This document shows positions 57,270 through 64,000 of a stretch of 64,000 bases of DNA, one piece after another. The position numbers and the translations under genes were made by a program. Each line of letters starts with the position of its first letter. The stretch's first letter is position 1. The notes under the pieces were generated by a model. It was not told where the DNA came from. It saw only the letters and a list, made by a program, of their open reading frames with translations, and did no database searches. The stretch is taken from positions 43,147-107,146 of the forward strand of contig SLQW01000001.1 of the NCBI GenBank assembly GCA_007131295.1. Reading direction: 5' to 3'. The stretch comes from Pseudomonadales bacterium. Lineage in GTDB: Bacteria > Pseudomonadota > Gammaproteobacteria > Pseudomonadales > Azotimanducaceae.

Positions 57270-58475
57270 TCAGGCTCCCTTGGCTGCGGGTTTCGGTTCC
57301 CGGGGCATGCCCAGACCGCGCTCGCTGATGATGTTTTTCTGAATCTGGCTGGTGCCGCCGCCAATGATCAGCCCAAGACTGAACATGTGCGTGGTCTGCC
57401 AGAAGCCCTTGTCCCGCAGGTGAGGACTGTCTCCATAGAGCGTGCCGAGTTCGCCGAGTACATCGATGGCGAAGGCGGCGATCTCATGATTGAGAATCGT
57501 GCCGTTGAGTTTGACGATCAGTCGCGCGACGCCCGGATCCTCGCCTTTGAGGCCGCAGGTCAAAAGCCGCAAGCCGTGCAGCTTCATGGCCTCGGCTCGC
57601 GCCTGCAGGCGCAGCAGGCGGTCCTGAAGCAGCGGGTGCTCGATCAGGCGGACACCTTCGACGGTTTCCTCTTCCATGATCTTGACTACCCGGGCCAGCA
57701 TGGCGTTCGCCTGGCCCGGATCGCCGAGCATGCCCCTTTCGTGCTTCAGCGTAGTGTTCGCGACCTGCCAGCCTTCGCCCCGTTCGCCGACGATCTGATC
57801 TCTCGGCAGACGCACGTCGGTGAAGAACACCTCGTTGAACTCGGCTCGCCCAGTCATGGTCTTCAACGGACGCACCTCGATCCCGGGCGTGTCCATGGGC
57901 AGGATCAGATAGCTTATGCCCTTGTGTTTGGGTGCGTCCGGTTCGGTGCGGACGAGCACGAACATCATGTCGGCAAAGTGCGCGGACGACGTCCAGATCT
58001 TCTGGCCGCTGATCACGAAATCGTCCCCGTCCTCGGTGGCTCGGGTCTGAAGATTGGCGAGATCGCTTCCCGCACCCGGCTCAGAATAGCCCTGACACCA
58101 GACGATCTCGCCGCGGATCGTCGGCCGGATCCAGCGCTCTTTCTGCTCCGGCGTGCCGCACTCGAGCAGGGTCGGAACGAACATCGAGATGCCCTGGTTT
58201 GCGAGGCCGGTCGGGGCGCCCACCCTGTGGAACTCCTCGGCCGCGATGAAGCTCTCCAGGATGTCCGCCTCGCCGCCGTGGCCACCGTAGGCCTTGGGAA
58301 TGGTGCGGCAGACATAGCCTTGCTCGATGAGCATTGCCTGCCACTGCCGGCCGGCCTCGCTTGGCCGCCCGTCCCGATCGGACATGGGCTGCTGCCAGAG
58401 CTCGCGTTGATCCTCGAGAAACTGGCGAACGTTCGCGCGGTAATGTTCGTAATGTTCGGACAGGCTGAGATCCAT
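57270..58475 (-). CDS. acyl-CoA dehydrogenase, long partner of a two-gene pair
   Basis: This protein of about 401 residues has the N-terminal helical domain, the FAD-proximal motif WCQGYSEPGAGSDLANLQTRA near residues 125-145, VISGQKIWTSSAHFADMMF, and the C-terminal GTSQIQKNIISERGLG. It oxidises an acyl-CoA to the enoyl-CoA using FAD. ATG 58475 follows GGGGAG; GTG 58478 directly before it is equivalent. It is transcribed away from the thioredoxin-like gene, with a 127-bp divergent gap that likely holds both promoters. Confidence 0.93.
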   Translation of the reverse strand: MDLSLSEHYEHYRANVRQFLEDQRELWQQPMSDRDGRPSEAGRQWQAMLIEQGYVCRTIPKAYGGHGGEADILESFIAAEEFHRVGAPTGLANQGISMFVPTLLECGTPEQKERWIRPTIRGEIVWCQGYSEPGAGSDLANLQTRATEDGDDFVISGQKIWTSSAHFADMMFVLVRTEPDAPKHKGISYLILPMDTPGIEVRPLKTMTGRAEFNEVFFTDVRLPRDQIVGERGEGWQVANTTLKHERGMLGDPGQANAMLARVVKIMEEETVEGVRLIEHPLLQDRLLRLQARAEAMKLHGLRLLTCGLKGEDPGVARLIVKLNGTILNHEIAAFAIDVLGELGTLYGDSPHLRDKGFWQTTHMFSLGLIIGGGTSQIQKNIISERGLGMPREPKPAAKGA

Positions 58476-58602
58476 CACGTCTCCCCGGTGGCTGGCAATG
58501 CAACTGAATTATGTCAGAACGAACCGGCAGCGTGCCCTGCCGCCCCCAGTTGGGCATGGCAGCCGGGCGCCGGTATGATCAAGCGAAGTTTGGGAGGAAC
58601 AC

Positions 58603-60036
58603 ATGGCTGCAGCCAGCCGCTTCGTAGTCGTCACCAAGCGCGACTGTCCCACCTGCCAGCTCGTTGCGCCCGCACTCGCCGCGCTCGGGGCCAGCGCGCC
58701 ACTCGAGGTGCTGAACCAGGACGGTCCGGGCTTTCCCGAGGCCATCGCGGACAAGGTCGTCGACGACAGCGAACTGGACCGCTCCTATGCGCTGGATATC
58801 GAGATCGTACCGACCCTGATCCGCTACGACGGTGAGGTGGAAGCCGGACGCACCGAGGGTTGGGACCGAGGCGCCTGGCAAGCGCTGACCGGGCTTACGG
58901 ATCTCGGTACGGAGCTGCCGGAGTTCCGGCCGGGTTGTGGTTCCCTAACCCAGGATCCCCTCATCGCTCCACGCCTTGCGGCGCGCCATGGTGGCGGCGG
59001 TCTCGGCGCGAGGCGCATCAGCCTCGGCCCGCTGGAGGACGCCATCGAAGCCTGCTTCGAGCGAGGCTGGAGTGATGGACTGCCGGTGGTGCCGCCGACC
59101 CCGGAGCGGGTGCTGGCCATGCTCGCAGGCACGAGCCGCGAGCCCGGTGAAGTGATCGGGGAAGTGCCACCGGACCTCGTGCCGGTCAGCATCGAAAAGA
59201 TCGCCATCAACGCCGTGATGGCCGGCTGCCGGCCGGAGTATCTGCCGGTGGTGATCGCCGCCGTGGAGGCGGCCCTCGACCATCCCTTCTGCATGCACGG
59301 CCTGCTCGCGACCACCTACTTCTCAGGTCCCATGGTCGTGGTCAGCGGCCCTCTCGCGCGCCGGATCGGCATGAACGGCGGCGGCAATGCGCTCGGTCAG
59401 GGCAATCGCGCCAACGCCACCATCGGCCGGGCGCTGCAGCTCGTCATCCGCAACGTGGGCGGTGGTCGGCCCGGGGGTGTCGACCGGGCCACGCTGGGGA
59501 ATCCCGGCAAGTACACGTTCTGCTTTGCAGAGGACGACGATCCGAAGTGGACGTCGCTTTCGGAAGACAAGGGCTTTGCCCGCGACGCGACCACGGTCAC
59601 GCTCTTTGCTGCTGACGGAGTGCAGGGGATCGTCGATCAGAAGGCGCGGGAGCCAGAGTCGCTGTGTCGCTCCTTCGCGGCTGGCCTGCGCGTCGTTTCG
59701 CATCCGAAAATGGTGCAGGCCGCGGATGCGTTCCTCGTGGTCACGCCAGAGCACGCGCGTGTATTCCACGATGCCGGGTGGAGCAAGCAGCAGGTCACCG
59801 ATCGCCTGAACGAGCTGCTCACCATCGACAGCGACGAGTTGATTCAGGGCGTCGGCGGCATGGCCGAAGGGCTGCCTGCGAAGCTGGCAGGGCGCACGTT
59901 TCGGAAGTTCAGAGAGGGCGGTCTCACCCTGGTGCGCGCCGGCGGACAGGCCGGCATGTTCTCGGCCATCATCGGTGGCTGGGGCGCCAGCGGTGAGGTC
60001 GGCAGTTCTCCCGTAACCAGAGAGGTACGAGCATGA
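58603..60036 (+). CDS. thioredoxin-like protein fused to a DGLPVVPPT domain; partner of the UGSC selenoprotein
   Basis: This 477-residue protein begins with a short thioredoxin-like domain: CPTC at residues 15-18 in VVTKRDCPTCQLVAP, and a cis-proline segment EIVPTLIRY near 66-74. From about residue 156 a large domain starts GWSDGLPVVPPTPERV and continues with GEVPPDLVPVSIEKIAINAV and NGGGNALGQGNRANATIGRA; I recognise it as a conserved unknown often beside UGSC proteins. Remaining cysteines include the CGS at about 112-114. ATG follows GGGAGGAACAC. It overlaps the selenoprotein start by ATGA, so the two probably work together in a thiol/selenol redox reaction. Confidence 0.8.
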   Translation: MAAASRFVVVTKRDCPTCQLVAPALAALGASAPLEVLNQDGPGFPEAIADKVVDDSELDRSYALDIEIVPTLIRYDGEVEAGRTEGWDRGAWQALTGLTDLGTELPEFRPGCGSLTQDPLIAPRLAARHGGGGLGARRISLGPLEDAIEACFERGWSDGLPVVPPTPERVLAMLAGTSREPGEVIGEVPPDLVPVSIEKIAINAVMAGCRPEYLPVVIAAVEAALDHPFCMHGLLATTYFSGPMVVVSGPLARRIGMNGGGNALGQGNRANATIGRALQLVIRNVGGGRPGGVDRATLGNPGKYTFCFAEDDDPKWTSLSEDKGFARDATTVTLFAADGVQGIVDQKAREPESLCRSFAAGLRVVSHPKMVQAADAFLVVTPEHARVFHDAGWSKQQVTDRLNELLTIDSDELIQGVGGMAEGLPAKLAGRTFRKFREGGLTLVRAGGQAGMFSAIIGGWGASGEVGSSPVTREVRA

Positions 60037-60575
60037 GCGAATCAATCCTGCTTGACCCGGGATCCGAGCGGGATCCCGTGCAACGTTCCCCGCGAGCCTT
60101 ACCCGCAGACCTCACCGGCAGGAAGGTGGGTCTGCTGGATATTTCCAAGCCGCGCGGCGACGTTTTCCTGGACGAGGTCCAGAGTCTGCTCGAAGCGGAA
60201 GGGGCCGAGGTGGTGCGTTTCCGGAAGCCGACCTTCACGCGTCCGGCACCGACAGAGCTGCGTCAGGACATCGCCGGTCAGGTCGACGTCGTCCTGGAAG
60301 CCCTGGCCGACTGAGGGTCCTGTACGTCGTGCAGTTTGCATGACATCAGTGACCTTGACGGTCGCGGTATTCCCGGTGGTTTTATCGCCTCGGACGAGTT
60401 TCGCGAAGCGGCGCGCGCCCAGGGTGACGCGCTCGGTTTCCACGCGCGCGCGCTCTACGTCGCCCATCCGATCCAGGACCGCACTGACGACGAAATGAAG
60501 GCGCTGGCGCGGGAGGCATTCCCCGGCATCCTGGAGCTGTTGCGGGATCCTCCGGGAGGCAGCGAAAGAAGCTGA
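60033..60575 (+). CDS. UGSC-family selenoprotein candidate; UGA at 60312-60314 read as selenocysteine
   Basis: Read through the in-frame TGA at 60312, this is a 180-residue protein with Sec94 in the sequence U-G-S-C-T-S-C (residues 94-100), the hallmark of the UGSC family of (seleno)proteins. Residues 28-93 form a Rossmann-like unit (GRKVGLLDISKPRGDVFLDE, then DVVLEALAD), and residues 103-180 continue the same fold (DLDGRGIPGGFIASDEFREA). The codon style is unchanged after the TGA, there is no new start with a Shine-Dalgarno (only a TTG at 60336), and a hairpin follows the TGA at 60575, not the one at 60314. An ordinary truncated gene or a sequence error are the alternatives. Confidence 0.8.
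60320..60349 (+). promoter_or_regulatory. candidate bacterial SECIS hairpin
   Basis: Directly after the TGA, GTCGTGCA (60326-60333) pairs with TGCATGAC (60337-60344) over eight positions with one G-U wobble, leaving the loop GTT (60334-60336). Outer pairs CTG/CAG (60320-60322 with 60347-60349) extend the stem past a small internal bulge. The loop starts with G and lies 19 nt after the TGA, consistent with the general pattern of SelB-recognised elements. Folding was done by eye only. Confidence 0.6.
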
Positions 60576-60612
60576 CGGGCTGCCCAGACCAGAGGTCAAC
60601 GCGGCCCGTCAG
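60572..60612. terminator. hairpin after the selenoprotein, between convergent genes
   Basis: CTGACGGGC (60572-60580) and GCCCGTCAG (60604-60612) are perfect 9-bp reverse complements around a 23-base loop, followed by TATTGTTA on the + strand. The left arm contains the TGA stop at 60573-60575. It lies between the selenoprotein and the convergent SDR gene, so it may terminate both. Confidence 0.55.
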
Positions 60613-60617
60613 TATTG

Positions 60618-61388
60618 TTACCTCGGCTGCATGCGAATACCGCCGTCGAGGCGGATCGTTTCACCGTTCAGATACGGGTTCTGCATGATCTGCAGAGCCA
60701 GCAGGGCGAACTCAGGTGCATTGCCGAGGCGCTTTGGAAACTGGACCATCTCGATCAGCGGCATACGGACCTGATCCGGAGCGCCCATCATCATCGGCGT
60801 CTCGAATATGCCTGGCGCGATAGTGCACACGCGGATGCCGTTGCGGCTGAGATCGCGCGCGATCGGCAGCGTCATACCGGCGACGCCGGCCTTCGAGGCA
60901 GAGTAGGCGGCCTGGCCGATCTGCCCATCGAAGGCGGCAACCGATGCGGTGTTGATGATCACGCCACGCTCACCGTCTTCGTTGACGGGTTCATTTTTCG
61001 CCATGGCCGCCGCGCACAGGCGTAACGTATTGAAGGTGCCAATCAGATTCACGTTCAACACGAATTTGAAGGTGTCCAGCGGCATGGGGCCGTCTTTGCC
61101 CAGCGTCCGCGCCGCAGCGCCGATGCCGGCGCAGTTGACGTTGGCGTGCACGGCACCGAATTTCTCGACGGTCTCGTTCACGGCCTTCTCCACCGATGCC
61201 GCGTCGGCCACATCCACCTTCCAGGCCGCAGCGCTGGCGCCGAGCTCCTTGGCCGTCGCATTGGCGAGGTCCTCGTTCAGATCGAAGACCGCGACTTTGC
61301 CGCCGGCTGCGATAACCTGCTCCGCAGTGGCCTTCCCAAGTCCGGATGCGCCGCCAGTGATGACGGCGACTTTGTCCTTCAGATCCAT
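60618..61388 (-). CDS. short-chain dehydrogenase, 3-hydroxyacyl-CoA dehydrogenase type-2-like
   Basis: This 256-residue SDR has the NAD(P)-binding TGGASGLGKA (residues 11-20), the NCAG motif at 85-88 and the catalytic S149, Y162 and K166 (AAYSASKAG). The overall pattern (INTASVAAFDGQIGQAAYSA, CTIAPGIFETPM, GEFALLALQIMQNPYLNGE without the first residues here) matches the HSD17B10-like 3-hydroxyacyl-CoA dehydrogenases. ATG 61388 follows AGGAGAG; the open frame continues upstream into alkB. It fits the acyl-CoA theme of the neighbouring dehydrogenases. Confidence 0.92.
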   Translation of the reverse strand: MDLKDKVAVITGGASGLGKATAEQVIAAGGKVAVFDLNEDLANATAKELGASAAAWKVDVADAASVEKAVNETVEKFGAVHANVNCAGIGAAARTLGKDGPMPLDTFKFVLNVNLIGTFNTLRLCAAAMAKNEPVNEDGERGVIINTASVAAFDGQIGQAAYSASKAGVAGMTLPIARDLSRNGIRVCTIAPGIFETPMMMGAPDQVRMPLIEMVQFPKRLGNAPEFALLALQIMQNPYLNGETIRLDGGIRMQPR

Positions 61389-61458
61389 GGTTTGCTCTCC
61401 TGGTGCATTAGGCCGCGTAGTATACGGGCCTTGCCGGCAGCATGTTGAGGAGTGCGCC

Positions 61459-62055
61459 TTGAGGTCGGCCTCCGCGATCGCCACCGATGATCCACCGGTC
61501 TGGATCCAGGAGCGTTTTCTTGCCCCGGAAGCGGCCGCTCGCTGGTTCCGCTGGACTCTGCGTGCGCTGCCGTGGCGGCAGGACCGGGTACGCATGTTTG
61601 GGCGTGAGCATGTCTGCCGGCGGCAGACGGCGTTCCTGGCTGAGGGGGGAGCGCGCTACGGTTACAGTGGTGTCGTCCATCAGGGTACCGGGCTCGGCCT
61701 GCGGCTCGATACGCTGCTCATGGCGGTAAATACAGTACTCGGGACCACGTTCGACAGCGTTCTCGCGACGCGCTATCGCAACGGCGACGATCGTCTCGGC
61801 TGGCACGCCGACGACGAACCGGAGCTCGGGCCGGATCCGGCATTGGCGGTGCTGAGCCTCGGTGCTCCCCGTACGCTCGCGTTCCGTACCCGCGAGAGCG
61901 GAGCGAAGCGCGTCCGCAAGCGCTACACGCTGATTTCGGGGACACTGCTGTTTATGGCGCCCGGCACGCAGCGGCGCTGGCAGCACTGTGTTCCACAGCA
62001 GCGTGGTGCCGGGGAGCGCGTCAGTCTGGGCTTCCGGCGGTTGCGTTGGTCATGA
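61459..62055 (+). CDS. AlkB-like 2-oxoglutarate/Fe(II) dioxygenase
   Basis: This 198-residue protein resembles the ABH2-type AlkB family that oxidatively removes alkyl groups from nucleic acid bases. Iron ligands are H116 and D118 (GWHADDE) and H176 (RRWQHCVPQ); 2-oxoglutarate-binding arginines are R187 and R193 near the C-terminus. The nucleotide-recognition lid includes YGYSGVVHQ. The start is TTG 61459, preceded by GAGGAG; no ATG/GTG gives a better N-terminus. It overlaps murB by ATGA, an unusual coupling. Confidence 0.9.
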   Translation: MRSASAIATDDPPVWIQERFLAPEAAARWFRWTLRALPWRQDRVRMFGREHVCRRQTAFLAEGGARYGYSGVVHQGTGLGLRLDTLLMAVNTVLGTTFDSVLATRYRNGDDRLGWHADDEPELGPDPALAVLSLGAPRTLAFRTRESGAKRVRKRYTLISGTLLFMAPGTQRRWQHCVPQQRGAGERVSLGFRRLRWS

Positions 62056-63083
62056 TGGATGCGCCGCGGTGGTGTGAGGAGTTCGACCTCGTCGAGGGCA
62101 ATACGCTGCGACTGCCGAGTCGCGCCCGTTGGCTGGTGCATGCCGCGACGGCGCAGCAGGTCGTGGCCGTGGTCGACGAGTCGCGTGCACGCAACCTCGA
62201 GTTGTGGGTACTGGGGGAGGGCTCCAACGTCGTGCTGCCGCCGCGCCTGGAGACCGTCGTCCTGCATTCGATCGATGAACGCATCGAGGCTGATGCTGGG
62301 CGTCATGACTGCGTTGACGTACGTGTAGGCGCCGGGGTGCATTGGGACCGTCTGGTTCACTGGGCCGCAGAGCGTGGGCTCTGGGGCATCGAGAATCTGG
62401 CCTACATTCCAGGATCCGCTGGAGCGGCGCCGGTGCAGAACATCGGCGCCTATGGTCAGGAGCTGGCGGGCACGTGCCTGCGGGTGGAGGCCGTGGAGCG
62501 TTCCAGTGGACGTATTCAGACGCTGGAGCGCGACGAGTGTGGCTTCGGCTACCGGGACTCACGCTTCCGGCGTGAACCCACCGGTTGGGTGATCACGGCG
62601 CTCGAGTTGCGGCTGAGTCGGGCGGGGTGCCCGGTCCTGGACTACCCGGGCATTGCGGCAACGCTCGCGGAGCTGAATCTCGTAGGGGATGTGCCCATGG
62701 ACATGGTGCGCGCCATCACCATGCTGCGCCGGCGCAAGCTCCCCGACCCCCAGAGCCTCCCCAACGCCGGCAGCTTCTTCAAGAACCCAGTCGTCAGTGA
62801 AGCAGAGTTCCGGCGCCTGCACGCAGACCACCCTGAGCTTCCCGGCACTGTCGTGCCCGAGGGCGTCAAGCTGTCGGCGGCGTGGATGATCGATCGCTGC
62901 GGCTGGCGCGGTTTGCGTCGCGGCGGTGTCGGTGTCGCCCCGAGCCATGCGCTGGTCCTGGTCCACTATGGTGGCGCCGACGGCTCTGAACTGTTGGCCC
63001 TCGCGGACGATATCCGCACGTCCGTCAGGCAACGCTTTGGTGTGGAGCTCGAGCAGGAGCCACTCGTTCCGCAGTCCCGCTGA
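62052..63083 (+). CDS. murB: UDP-N-acetylenolpyruvoylglucosamine reductase
   Basis: MurB (343 aa) reduces UDP-GlcNAc-enolpyruvate to UDP-MurNAc with NADPH and FAD in peptidoglycan synthesis. FAD-binding GEGSNVVLP near residues 57-65, YIPGSAGAAPVQNIGAYG near 119-136, YRDSRF and NAGSFFKNPVV with the catalytic Ser are present; the type I (E. coli-like) length fits. ATG 62052 overlaps the alkB stop. In pseudomonads murB follows kdsB-phosphatase directly and is convergent with rne, which is preserved here on the 3' side. Confidence 0.96.
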   Translation: MMDAPRWCEEFDLVEGNTLRLPSRARWLVHAATAQQVVAVVDESRARNLELWVLGEGSNVVLPPRLETVVLHSIDERIEADAGRHDCVDVRVGAGVHWDRLVHWAAERGLWGIENLAYIPGSAGAAPVQNIGAYGQELAGTCLRVEAVERSSGRIQTLERDECGFGYRDSRFRREPTGWVITALELRLSRAGCPVLDYPGIAATLAELNLVGDVPMDMVRAITMLRRRKLPDPQSLPNAGSFFKNPVVSEAEFRRLHADHPELPGTVVPEGVKLSAAWMIDRCGWRGLRRGGVGVAPSHALVLVHYGGADGSELLALADDIRTSVRQRFGVELEQEPLVPQSR

Positions 63084-63173
63084 AACCCTCCGACACCACC
63101 CCGAAGGATTGAGCTCTCCGCCTCGGCGTAGCCGCCGCAATCCGGTTGATTTTCCAGACTCATGAAAGGTTTC

Positions 63174-63230
63174 AGTGGGAGCGGACGTCGCGATCGGTGC
63201 GCCGCCCTGCGGGCGCCACACCTTCCCACT
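63174..63230. repeat. inverted-repeat intergenic element after murB
   Basis: AGTGGGA (63174-63180) and TCCCACT (63224-63230) bracket a GC-rich interior containing GCGATCGG and smaller complementary blocks (GCGCC / GGCGC). A related second unit begins with TGTGGGAAGG at 63275-63284 and repeats CGATCGG at 63307-63313. Such GTGGGAGCGG-type elements are dispersed intergenic repeats in pseudomonad-like genomes; copy number here cannot be judged from one window. Confidence 0.55.
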
Positions 63231-63282
63231 AAAGGGCGCTCGATACCCTGGGTCGCATGAACGTAGGCGCGCTTTGTGGGAA

Positions 63283-63308
63283 GGCGTGCCCGCTCCCGCG
63301 GGCACGCC
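63283..63308. terminator. strong GC hairpin between murB and rne
   Basis: GGCGTGCCCGC (63283-63293) and GCGGGCACGCC (63298-63308) form a perfect 11-bp stem with the tetraloop TCCC. It lies between the convergent murB and rne genes and could end transcripts from either side. No T-tract follows on either strand, so a rho-independent mechanism is doubtful. It is part of the second repeat-like unit of the 63084-63346 gap. Confidence 0.6.
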
Positions 63309-63346
63309 GATCGGCACGAGGCCGAAGGATCAGGAAGGCGGCAGCG

Positions 63347-64000
63347 TCAGTTGGATCCGCTTGCGGATGACATCGAATCGCCGCCTTCGCCGTCCGGGTT
63401 CGGCGGCTCGGGCTCCCGTGCTGCAGGCGCTGATCGCCGCAGCCGCGGGTCGTTGGCTGCCCGCGGCGCCTCCGCCGGCGGGCGCGCCTGTACCGGGATG
63501 GGGTCGGCCGTGACGGCAGGCTTGGCGGCTCTCGCCGGCGGACGATCTTCGATCACCACTTTCGGCGGCTCGCGCCGGGAACGATTGCGAGGATCGTTGG
63601 CCGCGCGCGTCGAATCGGGGCCGGCCGATGCCGGCTCAGCCTTCAATGTCTCCGAGACGGTTTCGTCCATCGTATCTGCGCTCTTGGCAACCGGAGCTTC
63701 GGCTGCCTCGGCGGCCGCGGTCGCCGGTTCAGGTTCCGTACCCGTCCCGACATCCTCACTAACCGCTTGCTGCACAGTGGTGTCGGCAGGCTCGACTGCT
63801 GCTGCCTGCGTCGGACCCTGCGGAGACTTCCCAACTTCCCTGCCGAGCTCGGTACCGGACCCGCTCTCCGCTCTGGCCGCCTGATCGGGCGCTTCCGCAC
63901 GCGATTGGCCGGGCGGCACCTCCGCTACCGGAACCTCCGCCACCGGAACCTCCGCCACCGGAACCTCCGCCACCGGAACCTCCGCCACCGGCACCTCCGC
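63347..64000 (-). CDS. rne: ribonuclease E, C-terminal part (5' end outside window)
   Basis: The visible 217 residues are a disordered, Pro/Ala/Glu-rich tail with two copies of the RAANDPR motif (RAANDPRNRSRREP and RAANDPRLRRSAP), characteristic of the C-terminal half of gammaproteobacterial RNase E. This half holds RNA-binding and degradosome contacts, while the catalytic domain lies beyond the window. The position convergent with murB matches pseudomonads. The outer 83 bases are a tandem repeat encoding V-A-E-V-P units. Confidence 0.82.
   Translation of the reverse strand, partial: AEVPVAEVPVAEVPVAEVPVAEVPVAEVPPGQSRAEAPDQAARAESGSGTELGREVGKSPQGPTQAAAVEPADTTVQQAVSEDVGTGTEPEPATAAAEAAEAPVAKSADTMDETVSETLKAEPASAGPDSTRAANDPRNRSRREPPKVVIEDRPPARAAKPAVTADPIPVQARPPAEAPRAANDPRLRRSAPAAREPEPPNPDGEGGDSMSSASGSN
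63918..64000. repeat. 15-bp tandem repeat inside rne (V-A-E-V-P units)
   Basis: On the + strand the unit ACCTCCGCCACCGGA is repeated about 5.5 times up to the window edge, with single-base variants in the first and fifth copies (T for C at one position; C for A at the end). On the coding strand it encodes repeated Val-Ala-Glu-Val-Pro. The number of copies may continue beyond the window and may vary between strains. Confidence 0.95.

Noticed and set aside
60315..60575. The part after the TGA as a separate small gene
   Set aside because: The only start is a TTG without a Shine-Dalgarno, it would lack the fold's first half, and the motif directly after the TGA fits Sec read-through better.
63276..63884. 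202-codon plus-strand frame near the end of the window
   Set aside because: It is antisense to the RNase E tail and reads a repetitive Ser/Ala-rich shadow.

Overview
The window is a visibly GC-rich gammaproteobacterial chromosome segment. Gene order (asd-fimV-truA-trpF..folC-SPOR-cvpA-purF; folD-tRNAs-tig-clpP-clpX-lon-hupB-ppiD; mltD-methyltransferase-rnhA-dnaQ; exbB-exbD-msbA-lpxK-kdsB..murB/rne) matches the Pseudomonas/Chromatiales-type backbone. FimV, MurB, LpxH/LpxK/KdsB and MltD indicate a Gram-negative cell wall and outer membrane. The exact family cannot be named from the sequence. Most genes sit in tightly packed operons with ATGA or GTGA stop/start overlaps, and GTG or TTG starts are common.

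Layout: 1-3640 gpsA (3' end), a DUF4892 protein, prmB and aroC. 3652-9022 a LysR regulator diverging from leuC-leuD-leuB-asd. 9207-19804 fimV-truA-trpF-trpB-trpA-folC-SPOR-cvpA-purF; accD, often found in this block, is absent. 19822-25165 a MoxR/DUF58/transglutaminase cluster followed by a DUF1289 protein and miaE. 25117-26747 lpxH and folD on the minus strand. 26991-27330 tRNA-Pro, tRNA-Arg and tRNA-His. 27461-36112 the protein quality-control block tig-clpP-clpX-lon-hupB-ppiD. 36117-41460 mltD, a YafS-like methyltransferase, rnhA, dnaQ, an SCP2 protein and sohB. 41486-48836 a ten-gene minus-strand Mrp-type cation/proton antiporter operon. 49116-52787 a degenerate EAL/PDC sensor protein, a D-threonine-aldolase-like enzyme and an FAD lactone-oxidase-like enzyme. 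52860-56115 exbB-exbD-(msbA remnant)-lpxK-kdsB. 56177-62055 an accessory block of two acyl-CoA dehydrogenases, a thioredoxin-like protein, a selenoprotein candidate, an SDR and an AlkB-like enzyme. 62052-64000 murB and the convergent 3' end of rne, with hairpins between them.

Main discoveries. (1) At 60033-60575 one reading frame continues through an in-frame TGA (60312-60314) directly into Gly-Ser-Cys-Thr-Ser-Cys. A hairpin with a G-starting loop lies 19 nt downstream, and a terminator-like hairpin follows the second stop, not the first. This fits a UGA-encoded selenocysteine in a UGSC-type protein. Its translationally coupled upstream partner (58603-60036) joins a CPTC thioredoxin-like domain to a DGLPVVPPT domain of unknown function. 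(2) The msbA position in the lipid A operon holds only a 129-codon, in-frame, internally deleted remnant that has also lost its H-loop histidine. (3) The antiporter operon lacks a full-length MrpA; it has a separate DUF4040 protein and three MrpD/NuoL-like subunits. (4) TrpA has Glu at position 60, where the catalytic Asp is expected.

Working together: the first third is amino-acid, purine and tRNA biosynthesis. The middle is the housekeeping protease/chaperone set plus cell-wall and DNA-maintenance genes. The Mrp operon suggests Na+/pH homeostasis. The 56-62 kb block looks like an inserted acyl-CoA/thiol-redox module between two conserved envelope genes.
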